Shown piece after piece: positions 21,856-33,876 of a DNA stretch of 64,000 nucleotides. The stretch is from contig NW_006766922.1 of NCBI RefSeq assembly GCF_000275845.1, forward strand, positions 65,403 to 129,402, given 5' to 3'. The translations under genes and the position numbers were made by a program. The notes beneath the pieces are model-generated. The model saw only the letters and a list, made by a program, of their open reading frames with translations. It made no database searches and was not told the origin of the DNA. The DNA comes from Dichomitus squalens LYAD-421 SS1. Taxonomy: Eukaryota > Basidiomycota > Agaricomycetes > Polyporales > Polyporaceae. How positions within the stretch are numbered: the first letter of the stretch is position 1; the number at the start of each line of letters is the position of its first letter.

Positions 21856-22208
21856 NNNNNNNNNNNNNNNNNNNNNNNNNNNNNNNNNNNNNNNNNNNNN
21901 NNNNNNNNNNNNNNNNNNNNNNNNNNNNNNNNNNNNNNNNNNNNNNNNNNNNNNNNNNNNNNNNNNNNNNNNNNNNNNNNNNNNNNNNNNNNNNNNNNNN
22001 NNNNNNNNNNNNNNNNNNNNNNNNNNNNNNNNNNNNNNNNNNNNNNNNNNNNNNNNNNNNNNNNNNNNNNNNNNNNNNNNNNNNNNNNNNNNNNNNNNNN
22101 NNNNNNNNNNNNNNNNNNNNNNNNNNNNNNNNNNNNNNNNNNNNNNNNNNNNNNNNNNNNNNNNNNNNNNNNNNNNNNNNNNNNNNNNNNNNNNNNNNNN
22201 NNNNNNNN
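21856..22208. other. Assembly gap (353 N)
   Basis: A run of 353 undetermined bases starting a few bases before the right end of an inverted-repeat element. The sequence resumes inside the same element, so the scaffold probably represents one element twice. Confidence 0.95.
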
Positions 22209-22662
22209 CACCATCGTCATACACCTGAGGGTGCTCTCAATTGCAGTCTGAGAGTCCGATATCCGCGACGATGTTTATGAGTAAGCCTCTCTGAAATTGT
22301 GGAGTACGCGCGACTTGTGCCACGTCCCCGTTGTGCGCTAGAGTCGCCGAGATGGGAGGCATAAATGAATTATATCGTGAAACTCCAGCGGTAGTCCGCC
22401 TTAGGCTACTTGATATAGCGCCTTGCGGCATTTTTATATATAGCTAGGCTCAAGGAGACCGACGGCTTCTGAAAGAGATATACTCCTAATGCAAGCACAC
22501 GCGTTGCGGCGGTTGGCGATGGTCAGCGTGCACTCGCGAGGCCTGCCTGTTAAGAGACGTGACGCATCAGTAACGGATGCACGGCGTCTTGGGGGACGTG
22601 ACTCAAAATCCGGAGGTACGAGATACGGGCGGCTCCGAGATCCAGCCAATTCTGAGCGGTAC
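22209..22662. mobile_element. Inverted-repeat element, right part with intact right terminus
   Basis: Identical as far as I can read to 21409-21855, including its private GTGCGCTAG variant. It ends GAGCGGTAC followed by TA (22663-22664). Sharing private variants with the preceding copy argues that both are the same element duplicated by the assembly. Confidence 0.8.
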
Positions 22663-23224
22663 TAATGAAGAGTATGAGCATCTCGGAGTTGGCCGCGAGC
22701 TGGACGAGCGTGGGAATTGGGCCACAGCAGGGCACGTGACTGTCTCCGCGGTGCTCCTGCTTGACCGTCGAGTATCTGCTACTTGACATCATTCCTGTTC
22801 TGGTATGCATCTGGTATGGTGCATGTCACGTCCAGGACCACTCTATGCCACTACAGGCCCTACGAGACTATCAGGGCCTACTGGCTATGGATTATGGCAG
22901 GCGGGCCTGAGCGGAGGCAAACGGCGTACGCTGGCGGAGACTCGGTGTAGCGCCTTCAAGTCCGAGTTGGCTCCTTCTGCCCCGTTCTTACCTGCTCAGC
23001 TGCGTATAACCTTCCATGATAGTATTGGACATCTACGGACAGGATCCCACGCCTGGATCTCTCAGATACCCTTTCGGCCCTCGTGTATCACCTAGGTTTC
23101 TCCGGAACTTGCCTTCGCCGTCTACATCCACCATCCCTCCACCTTTTTTGCCAGAAAGTACGTGTCGACTGTTCGCTTTCTGCTATGTGCTGGATCTATT
23201 GACCTTGTTCACCGGTACTCAGCC
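22663..23224. other. Upstream region of first F-box-like gene
   Basis: Sequence between the element and the start codon at 23225. No separate gene is recognised. It should contain the promoter of the F-box/LRR-like gene. Confidence 0.4.
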
Positions 23225-24940
23225 ATGTCTCCATCGGTTCTTTGCTATGACATTCTCCTATCCATCTTGTCGGTGTCTCCTCCTAGTATCGCTACATCGA
23301 TCATGGCCACCTGTGGTCTCCTCTACCATGAAGGAGCCAAGATCATCATCGGGCGTGGGATCACTCTCAAAGGACCAGAAGAGAGGGCATCGTCCCTTTT
23401 GCGCTTCCTGGCAGCCGAGGATCTATCCCGATGCTCCTACGTGCGCGCACTCTCTATCGAAATCGAAACAATACCCGAGTCGGTTGCCGAAGGCCTGATA
23501 CCCATCTTGCCGCGCATGAGCTCTTTGGAGTTTCTCTCTGCGACTCCAGAGAAGATGCTAGAGCCGTACCCGGATCTCTTTCAGGCCTTCGCTGCTATCC
23601 GATCTCTCAGACGGCTCGAGGTGATAGGTGTGGGGGAGCACTCTATCCGGCTAATCCAAGCCCTCCAATCCAAGCTCGTCTCAGCGGTGCTGTACTTCAG
23701 TTATGACACCCATCTACGGAACACATCTCACCCAATCCAGATGCTAGAGGGGTCTGCCTCTACGCTTGAGCAACTGACATGTGGCGGATTCGTCGATATC
23801 AGCGCGGAGCCACAGCTCATGGCTCTCACGACCACCACAGCTTCGAAAATCACCTATCCCAAGATGCGATCCCTCGCTCTAGTCAACAATTTAGTACCCC
23901 ACCCTATTCCCTACATCAGATCATTTCCCAATCTCACGCATCTCAGCATCAAGAGCCTTCACACCGTTCCTCTGGACGACGCTCTCGGAGACCTCGTCCA
24001 CATCAGACGCCGTTTGAATCTTATCATGCAAGAACAAGACGAGGATGGAGACGCGCGCAGCTGGGATCACCTAGAGCACTTTTTCGGTCGCCTCGTCGAT
24101 CTCTGGGCCCTTGGCCTTACGTGTCAGATCCACATCCTCTCACTCGAAGACAGGCCAGGACGGCGGGTACCCAGCGCGCTCGCTGACGTACTGCGATATG
24201 CACGGCCCTCAGAGCTCCAGTTGTCCTTCTACGGAGGCTCCTTACAAGGTGTCATTGCAGCAGACTTCCTGAGTGCGTTGCGCACTGCGGGCGCGGCCCA
24301 TTTGAAACGCTTGATAGTGAATGTTGACTTGATGGCGGAGGACCGCGACGTTGATGCAGCTCGTATCTTGGTGAGTTTCGTAATCTCACTGTAGTTCTAA
24401 GTCTTTCGAACTCACATCACACCGCAGGCAAATTTCGAGACTGCTATTGCAGGCTTACAGATCCAACAACTCAAGCTCTGGGTGGCCGATATCGCCCTAT
24501 CAGACTCTGAGGAGACCCCAGGCAGGTTCACCTCGGAAGTGGCGGAGCATGACGCCGATACCCTCACCCCATCAGGCACGTATATGGAAGCCTCCAGTTT
24601 AGACGGGACGGCGCGCTTATGTGCTTGCGTAGGCTCAGTAACTCACGCATCGCTCTGCATGGCGGAACGCACGCTGGCTGCTTTCGACGTCGAAGCATAC
24701 ACCCATCGACTCGTATCTGCTGCACCTGCGATCAAGAACATGGTGATATCGATCGAAACGCCACGCCGGTGCGGTGGAGACAATAGGTTTGCTGTGTTTG
24801 GCATAGAACACGGGCCAGCTCCTACGTGGCATACCGAAGGCAAGATTGTGTACCAGAGAGTAAGCGCAGCGAAGTGGGTGGAGATCATGAGGGATAGGGC
24901 CATGTTGTCGTTGATGTCTGGACATCGACAAGCGGCATAG
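23225..24940 (+). CDS. F-box/LRR-like protein, paralog 1
   Basis: Two exons (23225-24370 and 24428-24940) with a 57-nt intron, in phase, giving 552 residues. The N terminus (LCYDILLSILSVS ... ATCGLLYHEGAKII, residues 5-42) looks like the short degenerate F-box seen in many agaricomycete families. That is followed by irregular Leu-rich repeats (for example MRSLALVNN, FPNLTHLSIKSLH). The first ATG in frame with good family alignment to the paralog was used. A typical role is substrate recognition in an SCF ubiquitin ligase, but the F-box is weak and no partner is seen. The paralog at 26798-28493 shares exon structure and about half its residues by eye. The C-terminal exon contains a conserved AERTLAAFDVEAYTHRLVS block of unknown role. 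Confidence 0.8.
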
Positions 24941-25164
24941 CGACTCGCTACCATATCTTCAATTGATCTCAGTTGTGCTAACAAGTTTGAACGTGTAAAG
25001 TAGCAATAGATCGAATGATCTTGCACGTCTCTGTGGCCCGAAGCATGCTCCTTGGGAATATGCATGGGAGGATTAAGTATCGGGATAAGACCATCCTCGA
25101 CTCCGAGATCGTCCCTTCAGTACATCGCACGTCGTCGCAACACAAACCCGATGACCCGTGCATG

Positions 25165-25542
25165 TCACGACGTCGGAGATACGACATGAATCCACATCCA
25201 ATCGCCGGCCTTGTTTGTATCGCAGCCCACTACTCCGCTGTTGGAGATCAAGGTTCTGACCAGGCAGGTAGGTAAAAGGCTACATCTCATTCGAGCGCCG
25301 CGGCTCTCAAGCCTTCCTGTGTCAGGGTGCTCAAAATTCGTCGCAACTTCAGGGATACAGACTGCCACCGAACCTCCTCTTGACAGTGTCTCAAAGGGGA
25401 GGGCTCCCGCTGCCCCTCCGCCAGAGACAACTGAATATCTACCTACGGGCTCATGGTAATCAAGTCCTATCGTTGAGGCAGGGACGGTGAGACTGTGACT
25501 TACTACCAATGCCAGAGAAGGAGACGAGAGATGTGCTGCCAC
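25165..25542 (-). CDS. Small minus-strand coding remnant, counterpart of 28714-29655
   Basis: An open stretch of about 125 codons lying tail-to-tail with the first F-box-like gene. Its C-terminal part (SGVVGCDTNKAGDW ... VSPTS) resembles the end of a frame at 28714-28908 (TMVVGSGTDQADS ... ISPA), in the same position behind the second F-box-like gene. The DNA downstream of both also matches (around 25100-25190 and 28670-28760, including a shared TTGCGACGACG block). I do not recognise the family, and splice boundaries are uncertain. It may be a real small gene or a relic carried along by the tandem duplication. Confidence 0.3.
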   Translation of the reverse strand: MAAHLSSPSLALVVSHSLTVPASTIGLDYHEPVGRYSVVSGGGAAGALPFETLSRGGSVAVCIPEVATNFEHPDTGRLESRGARMRCSLLPTCLVRTLISNSGVVGCDTNKAGDWMWIHVVSPTS

Positions 25543-26797
25543 CTGCTGAGCAGTGCAGCCCTGTTCGAAAGGTTACCTCGAGTCACTACGCACGCTAGGA
25601 GTAGCATCTTAAGAGCATTCGACGGAGAAAAGCAGCGATATTGCACTGAATTGTTAAGATATCCGAAAAGAAAGTATCGAAGCCCGACTGACTGCGCAGC
25701 GCGTGCATGAGCGCTTCGTGTCGCTGTCCCTTCCCTCTCTCCATCATCCTGCCATCACCGTACGAGGACGGTGCGCTCAAGTCCCGACCTTGCGAAAAGC
25801 AACGTCCATGCGTATCCTTTGCTCTGAGCTGTGTATATATTGTCTGAGGTCTTACATTGCTGCGTATCGTGCGATCGGCAGTCGACATCGGTTTTTCTGG
25901 ACACCCTTGTAAGCTGCACGCCTGTCGGTACGACATCCGCAATGCATCTCGGACGAAAAAGACACCCTAACTGGGAGATAACGACATCACAGTCTCCGCG
26001 CTTCATAACTTGCTCGCATGGGAAGGGAGAACGTGGGAGATGGAGCTATGCTGAGGTGCCAAAGACTGCCGCGTCACACACCCAAGCTGATGCCGTACGT
26101 TTGCTTCCCAGATTCTCTCTCTATCTCTGATCATGCTTCATACTGGTTGGCCCGATATTTTTTGTATTTTTTCGCTGAAGTGTATGAGATGGACTGCGCT
26201 GACCTGCGTAGCGGCAGCTAGCGAGCCTTTGAGCCTAGTCTCAGCAGGGAAAACTCATGCTTCGAGTCCGATATCCCGGTAATATTTAGCTGATGGTACA
26301 AACTTCCAGCTATGCCTTGTTAAGGCTGCCTAATGTCTGATAATCGCTACTGTAGGTATAGTCCCTTGACTATATGCGCCAGCCTCACCATACACTGTTA
26401 CTAGCACACGAGAGCATCAATCCTAAGCGTTCGACCATCGTCGCGAAGTTATCCTTCCCGCGGTATGTCGATACGATTACTCTCATATAGGTGCGATGTG
26501 TTGACAGGCATATGTAGTGTGATGACACTCCTGATGATCCATTGAAACACGAAGATACTGGCTCACTGTACCCGAGACACCTGGAGTTGCCACGGTTCCT
26601 CATGCGAAGGAAGCACCTCGTGCGAAGGAAGCACCTCGAGCTCGGCAGACATCGTGACATCTCCTTTGACGTAAAGTACTTCCTTGTGCACGACCATAAC
26701 CTTGACCGACTCGTCTAGCAGCGAAAACGAGAGTATGTACTACGATGTGTCCTCGACGATTTGCATGATGTACTCACTTCGATAATCATGCATAGAC
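25543..26797. other. Intergenic, no gene seen
   Basis: About 1.25 kb before the second F-box-like gene. It contains a short direct repetition (GCGAAGGAAGCACCTCG twice near 26602-26638) and AT-rich tracts. No coding region is supported. Confidence 0.4.
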
Positions 26798-28493
26798 ATG
26801 TCGCCGCCGGTCCTGAACCACGATATCCTCCTCACAGTGATGTCTGTCTCTCCTACCAGTACTGCCACATCGATCATGGCCACCTGTCGTGACCTCTATC
26901 ATGAGGGAGCCAAAATCGTCCTCCAGCATCCGATCAGCCTCGGTGGACCGGAGGAGAAGGCATTGTCCCTTCTACGCTTCTTACAGGCCGAGGATTTCTC
27001 CCGATGCTCCTACGTACGCGCATTCAATCTCATCAAAATCGACCCAATGCCCAAGTCTGTCGCTAGGATCCTGGTCAAGATTCTGCCCCGCATGTCCTCA
27101 TTGGAGCGTCTCATGATTGCTCCAGAAGACATGCTGAAGTCGTACCCCGACCTCCTTCCCGCCTTCGCTGCCATTCAATCTCTCAAGCAGCTAGTGATGG
27201 CAAATGTGGGGGAGCGCTCTATCCGGCTGATACAAGCTCTCCAATCCCAGCTTGTCTCCGCGACCCTATACTTCAACAGTAATTCCTCCAGGCAAAACAT
27301 GTTTATGTCCATAACCTCTCACCCCGTCCAATTGCTGAAGAAGTCTGCCTCCACGCTCCAGCAATTGACTTGCGGACAATGGGTCGATATGCTCCCCGAA
27401 CTGCTTCTCACAGTCCCGAACATCGTCTATCCCGAGATGCGTAGCCTCACTCTGGCCGAAAATATCTCGCCCAACCCTATTCCCTATATCAGATCGTTCC
27501 CTGGACTCACGCACCTCACCATCGAGAGCCACCGCACCGACCATCTGGGTGGCGCTTTCGGAGACTTTTCGTACATCCAACGCCAGTTGAACCTCGCTAT
27601 GCAAGAACCTGACGATATAGTGCCGTCGAGCTGGCACCACCTAGAGCACTACACCGGTCGCCTCGTCGATCACTGGACCTTTGGCCTTACGTACCACATC
27701 CATCGCCTCACACACGAAGACGTGCCAGGACAACGGGCACCCAGCGCGCTGACTGACGTCCTGCAATCCGCACGACCCTCGGAGCTCGTAATCAAGTTTC
27801 ACGGGAGTCCGTTCAAAGACGTCTTCACGTCGGATTTCCTGGATGCTTTGCGCACCGAGGGCGCGGCCCATATGAAAGGCTTGATAGTCAGCATTGACAT
27901 AACGGCCGAGGACCGCGAAATCGATGTAGCCCGCACTTTGGTAAGCTCCGTCTCCTCCCTGTTTGTGCGTGGGACTCTGTACTTACAAGACTCCGTAGAC
28001 CGATTTCGAGACTACCATAGTCGGCCTAAGGCTCCATCATCTCCAGTGTGAAGTGCGCGACGTCGGGCTATCTAACTCAGAGGAGACCCCAAACGAGCCT
28101 AGGCCTGCGCCGGGAGCGGTAGCCGGACACTATGTCACCTCCCTCCCTCGTTCCGACACATCTGTGCTTGTCTCCGGTTCCCCCGAGGCGCAGTCGCATG
28201 CTTGCGCAGGTTCGGTCGCCGAGGAGTCGCTCTGCACCGCAGAACGCACGCTCGTTGCTTTCGACGTCGAAGCGTTTGCCCACCGCATCATATCTGCTAT
28301 ACCTACTATCACTGGCATGATCATCTCCATTGATACGCCGCGCCAATGCGGCGGGGGCCGGAGGATTGCACTGCTTGGAAGGGAGGAAGAGGAGATCCCA
28401 GAGCTGCGTACTGGAGGAGAGATCGTGTACCGGGATTTGAGCATGGCGGATTACAATGCCATGAGGCGTTCGCAGGAGGAAGGACCTCACTGA
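26798..28493 (+). CDS. F-box/LRR-like protein, paralog 2
   Basis: Two exons (26798-27940 and 27999-28493) with a 58-nt intron at the same place as in the paralog, giving 545 residues. It aligns over its whole length with the 23225-24940 protein: HDILLTVMSVS ... ATCRDLYHEGAKIV at the N terminus, PRMSSLERL, YPDLLPAFAAIQSL, SIRLIQALQSQLVSA, NPIPYIRSFPGLTHLTIES, then HLEHYTGRLVDHW. The second exon again has SNSEETP and AERTLVAFDVEAF. The two are tandem duplicates about 1.9 kb apart. An SCF adaptor role is inferred from the weak F-box-like start. No catalytic motif or membrane segment is seen. It appears intact. Confidence 0.8.
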
Positions 28494-28713
28494 TGTTGAA
28501 TGGACATCGAAGGGGGAAAGGGGGCGTAGCTCCTCGGGAAATTTACTCCAACTTTCATGGCTGTGAACGAATGTGTACAGTAGCAATATCACGAATGTTA
28601 TCCCATGTCCGAGCGGGGTTTCTCGCATGCATGCGCCGAGCGGGTCTTAGATGACACCATCATCAACTTCCCCCAGTATACGCCCCTCGTCGTCGCAACG
28701 CGAACCCAGTAGT

Positions 28714-30005
28714 CTATGCGGGAGATATGGCATCCCTACTTCTTCTAGAATCCGCTTGGTCCGTACCGCTACCCACCACCATTGTGTAGCCGCAGCGTGG
28801 GTTGACGGTCCGGAACAGGCGGATGGGTACCGAAACCGTGCAGGAGTCAAAGACGTCTTGGGTTGGTACGTTCGAGAGCGATTGAGGTTGAGAGGTCGGT
28901 GTTTTCAAGAGTGATTTCTCGCACCACTATAAGTCAACCCCGCCATCGCCCGCTCAGCAAGCACCCCATGTCATCAATATAGCCCCTATGATCTGTCCGA
29001 GGCAACATACCTTTCGATTGGCATGGTACCAACGCCCCTAGTCGAAACTCCATCCCACCATCATTGCGGATTGACGAAGACTAGTCTGGTCCGGTGCAGG
29101 GGGACGAGAATTGCTCTCGAGCCTGATCATATTGTGCGGGGTCATGAAAACGGGATCCTCCTTCGTAGCTTGACGTTTGATCAGGTTATGACAATGCCTG
29201 TAATATGTTGTATGCGTGAGTCTTATCTTTCGTGTAAGCACTCAGTGATCTCAATGGGGAAGGATATTAAAGCAAGCTATTCACCGTCAGGAGTGCCGCG
29301 GGGACCCAACCGACACCACCAGGAAGCCGCTCAAACATCCTTCGAACTTAAGACGCACCATTCGAACGACATGTGGCAGAACGTCGCCGTGAACACTTGC
29401 GCGGTGTGTATGCCCGTTACGATACCTCTCGCAGGCATCTCGAAACAGCGGCCCTTGTGCAGGTTCCCTTACCCTGGACAACAAAGAATAGTAGCCCGCG
29501 GATGTGTACCAGTCCCGTCGCTGCACAAGGAGAGAGACTGCGACGTACAGTGTGCCAACAGGCCATTTGAACTTGCCTCTTCCCCCAAATTCATGGCCCT
29601 CGCCGACCGCCAAGTCCGGCCCAAAAGAAAACCAGTCGCGTCGTCGCGCATACAAGCAATGCCATAGTACGACAGTCGTTACAAGTATGCAAGACCCACC
29701 TACCGGCGACTGGTCTTACCGACCGAGCTCAAGTCGGTCGCGAGCGCCTCGTACCGCCTTGCTCTTCCCATCATCCATCACTGCTCTCGAGCAATGCGCT
29801 CCACTTCAACTTCGCTCGCGAACATCAATATGCACCCATAGCTCTGCGTCCCGTCCACTGCGACAACATCGTTGAAGTCACGCCACGGCCTGGTGCGAAA
29901 TTGGCGTTCACCAATCGACGATGATCCCGTCAAGACCTCTTGCAAGACCTACACAAACCCACCAGGTTTAACATACGACACGACGTCGCCAACGGACAGA
30001 CTCAT
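28714..30005 (-). pseudogene. Minus-strand coding remnants, gene structure unresolved
   Basis: Several pieces with protein-like character lie on the minus strand. At 30005-29778 a frame begins MSLSVGDVVSYVKPGGFV, meets TAG at 29949-29951, then continues open (ERQFRTRPWRDFNDVV ... YGCILMFASEVEVERIAREQ) to a TGA. A short frame near 29773-29700 ends at a GTAAG donor. Further pieces lie at about 29655-29290 and 28908-28714 (VFDSCTVSVPIRLFRTVNP). I could not join them into one phase-consistent model. Either several introns were missed or the gene has decayed. The last piece resembles the remnant behind the first F-box-like gene. The family is not recognised. Confidence 0.3.
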
Positions 30006-30580
30006 ACTTGCTTGTCGATAGGTGAGCATTGCTGTCTTAGTCACTTCGCTTAGTGGCACGGAGACAGTACGCAGAGGAGAACCCGCTTGTCACTGCTGAC
30101 TGCCACGTCACTCGCGCGCCACCGCAAGATGTTGCTCTATGTTTGCTTTATTACGTCTCTCTCGTTATACTAGATACTGTGTAACTATATATCATCTGCA
30201 TCCCTACGCCAAACAGGTGTATGAAATTAATTATGAAGTGTACCGCAGACGTCATGAATGGGCTAGACGAACGTAACGCGGCGCAGGTGGGGAATGATGC
30301 AGGGGGGCACATGTTGTCATCATGAAGGGACCAGTACGTGAAACAGAGCGACGAGGACAGGGAAACGAACGTGCACGAAAGGATCTCCGGGGGCTCGCGG
30401 CCAACAAACGAGGGCAGGATAGCACACTAGTGAGTACGCTCTAGAGGATAAAATGCGGATGTGGGTCAAGACGGGTATGTGCGCGGGGGTGTCACGCGAG
30501 GGAAGGAAATGACACCACAAGTTGCTGCTGCCTTCGTCTGATACACGCTGAACGCCGGACCGTGCCGCTCACGCGTCCAT
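30006..30580. other. Intergenic, 3' flank of H+-ATPase
   Basis: About 575 bp downstream of the H+-ATPase stop codon. AT-rich stretches near 30160-30240 would suit 3' processing. No gene is supported. Confidence 0.4.
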
Positions 30581-33500
30581 TTATGAGGGTCTAGAGGGAT
30601 GGCGGGCAAGGACATTGCCAGTACGGGCTGCCTGAATGGAGCTGAAGCGCTGAAGTTCCTCGGGCTTCATCGTGATCTTTTGGCCGAAACCGACCTTGCG
30701 GGCGGCACGACGGATGAACGACACACGGTTGGAGTAGAGCGACTCGTGAATGGAGGCCGCACGCGAAGTCGTGCGAGTGATGGGAACACCGGTCTCCTTA
30801 GCCTGCGCGGCGACCGCAGCGCTGTGACGCGCACGGAGGGACTTGATGATCGTCGCCTTCATCGCAAACTTAATAAGGTCGAGAGGGAAGAACCAGACGA
30901 TATCCTATAGACAGCGACGTGTCAGCCATGAGGACGACAAAAAGCAACACACAACATAATGAGACTTACCCAAACCCAGACGATACCAATCCAAGCACCA
31001 GAGATGGCCTCAATCTTGGTGAAGCCCCAGTTGCCGTACGCCGCGATGATTGACGAGACGAGCTGAGCAATGCAGAACGCACCCATGAGAGCGAACGACG
31101 GACGCTCCATGAAGAAGAAGCCGTGCGACCGAGTGATGAAGATGAGGGCCTGCGAGATGATAGCGACCTGGAGGTACACAATAGTGTGGAGCTGAGGGTC
31201 GTTGTGGTTGGTCGCCTGGCGTGCGCCACCGGAGAGGGTCGCGCCGAACGTGTCGGCAAACCAAGTCGTGCGGATGGCAATCGCGACGAGGGCGATAGTC
31301 GACAATGTGAGGTAGAGACCATAGGCGACAGCGTAGGCGAAGATCTCGGCAAGATCCCAAGAGTCGGGCGAGTTCGAGGGCAACACACGGTCGACAGACA
31401 GCGTCATGATGGTACCATCGTTCAAGAGAGCGATGATCAGAACCATGAAGGGCGGGAAGTCGAACTTGAACGCGAAGGCGAGGATGGCGAAGCAGACGAC
31501 GATACGAATCGTGACGGCGCACGCGTAGATGGCGTAATTCCTCATACGCTGGAAGATGATACGCGAACCACGGATGGCGTGTACGATGGTCGACAGACCC
31601 GGCTCCGTCAGGACGATATCGGCAGCCGAACGAGCAGCATCGGTAGCACCCTCGACGGCAATACCGACGTTGGCGCGGGAAAGAGCAGGAGCATCGTTGG
31701 CACCATCACCAGTCATGGCGCAAAGGTGGCCGAGAGCCTGGAGACGCTTGACGATCTCGTACTTGTGTTCGGGGAACACACCCGCGAAACCGTCAGCGTC
31801 AAGGATCATCTCGTCGAGAGAGCGGAAGCGAGAGCCGGGCTCAGGTCCATCCTTGAGAACCTTGGCGGGGTACATGTGGTCGCCAAGACCGAGACGACGA
31901 CCGGTCTCCTTCGCGATAGCGAGCTGGTCACCGGTAACCATCTTGACCTTGACACCGAGCGCGAGGGCATCATCGATGGTCTGCTTGGTGTCATCACGAG
32001 GGGGGTCGAAGATAGCGAGCAGACCGATGAGCTCGAAACCGTTGCCCTCACCCTCGGGGTCCTCGCCGTCGACTTCCTCGTAGGCAACCGCGAGCGCACG
32101 AAGACCACGCGTGGCGAACTCCTCGACATCGGCCTCGAGACGGTTCTCAAGCTCCTCAGTCTTGTTGCGTGTGCAGAGCTCGATGATAATACCAGTCATA
32201 CCCTTGGTGACGCGCTTCAGTTTACCCGAAGACTCCTCGCGGTAGGTGATCTCAGTACGCTTGTCGACGGGGTTGAACGGCTTGAAATCGAGAAGCTTGA
32301 TGCCAGCACGAGCGCGGGCCGGGTCACCGATAGCGCCAACGACGCAAGTGTCGATGGCATCTTGGTTCTCGGTACGGGAAGCGTAAGCGGCGAGAAGAAC
32401 GACATCCTCAGCGGAGAAGGGACCGTAGGTGCGGATGGTGTCGCGGTCAATGGTGAGCTTGTTGGTGGTGAGCGTACCAGTCTTGTCAGAGCAGAGGATG
32501 GTGACGGCGGCAAGCTCCTCAATGGCCGTGATACGGGTGACAATGGCCTTGTACTTCGCAAGCTGCTGGGCACCGACGGCGAGCGTGACCGACAAAACCG
32601 TAGGCATAGCGATAGGAATACCACCGATCAAGAGCACGAGGATGTTGTCGAGACCGCGACGGTAGTTGTAGCGGAAGCCAGCGTACAAGCAGAAGATCTC
32701 TGCGAGGACGAAAATACCGATGACGACCAAGCAGAAGGAACCGATCTGAGCCAAGATCTTCTGCAAGTGACCGGTGGTGTCATCGTCCTGGCCGACGAGG
32801 TTGGCGGCACGACCGAAGAAAGTGTTGGGACCGGTGGAGATGACGACACCCTCAGCCTCACCCTGCTTACAGGTAGAGCCGCTGTGAGAACACGAAGTCA
32901 ACTTATGACATCATTGAGACACAACATGAATTAAACGCACGAGAAACACTGGTCGCCAGTCTTCTTGCTCTGGGGCAGAGACTCGCCGGTAAGAGCAGCT
33001 TGGTCGATCGAGACGTTGATGGCCTCGGTGAGACGGCAGTCGGCGGGCACGATGTCACCAATCTTGAACGAGATCATATCACCGGGGACAAGGTTGGCGG
33101 ACTCGATCTCACGCCACTGGCCAGCGCGCTTGACCTTCGCCTTAGGGGCGAGGGAATCCATGAGCGCCTTGACCGCATTACCGGCGTTACGCTCCTCGTA
33201 GAAACCGATGGCCGAGTTGATGAGCAGGAGAGTGACGATACCAACGAAATCCTGCCAATCCGGGGGACGCGACTCGCCGTTGGACAAGGCGATAGCGACG
33301 AGGGCGGCGGCTTCCATGACCCAAGAAAGCGGGTTCCACATGAAGCTCAGGAACTAAGCGCGCGAAGAGGTTTGATGAGACCTGTGACGCCGGAAGGGAG
33401 CGTAGAGGGAACGCACCTGCAGGAAGGCGTTCTGCTCCTCGCTCTCGAGCTTGTTGGGACCAAAGAGTTCCAAACGACGGGTAGCCTCCTCATCAGTGAG

Positions 33501-33876
33501 ACCGTTCTCGTCGCACTGAAGCAGCTTGAAGACGTCATCGACAACAATCGTCTCGAGGTCGACCTTCTCCTTATCGTAAAGGTCCTCAGCCTTAAGCTGA
33601 ATCTGGAGGCGACAAGTCAGCATCCGCGCAACGCGCCAATCAGCAAGTTCGGAATATTTACCTGAGACATGTCGACCTTGGCGTCTTGTGGTGGAAACGC
33701 GGTCAGGCTGACATCGGGGAAAGGAAACACACGCGAAGACACGTACGAGTCGGCTTGTCATCCTCATCGTGGCCGAAATCCTTGTACTCTCTCTTCTTCT
33801 TTTCTGGCTCTTGAGAGGGAGTCTCCGCGGCCGGCGGGTTGGGGCCGGCCTCCTTCTCGACCTGGGGGTCAGACAT
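30581..33876 (-). CDS. pma1: Plasma-membrane H+-transporting P-type ATPase (P3A)
   Basis: Six exons (33876-33747, 33684-33662, 33602-33417, 33353-32941, 32881-30970, 30904-30581) give 995 residues, a typical basidiomycete Pma1 length. The acidic/Lys-rich cytosolic N terminus ([20 protein letters not shown]) precedes the first membrane pair ([20 protein letters not shown]). The actuator loop carries TGES near 235. Membrane segment 4 has [15 protein letters not shown]. The phosphorylated Asp lies in [12 protein letters not shown] near 383, and the nucleotide/hinge motifs [16 protein letters not shown] and [10 protein letters not shown] are present, followed by six C-terminal membrane helices. 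The Arg/Lys-rich tail from about residue 890 ([19 protein letters not shown]) corresponds to the autoinhibitory region. The enzyme exports protons, builds the plasma-membrane potential and sets cytosolic pH. Exon 2 is only 23 nt. All catalytic motifs are intact. Confidence 0.98.

Noticed and set aside
29023..29667. 214-codon plus-strand frame
   Set aside because: It overlaps more protein-like pieces on the minus strand and has no recognisable features. The minus-strand remnants are also weak, so neither was promoted to a firm gene.
31123..32934. 603-codon open frame on the plus strand
   Set aside because: It is exactly antisense to the H+-ATPase main exon and has the charged, Thr/Asp/Val-rich composition produced by reverse-complementing GC-rich coding sequence. 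The sense frame has every P-type ATPase motif.
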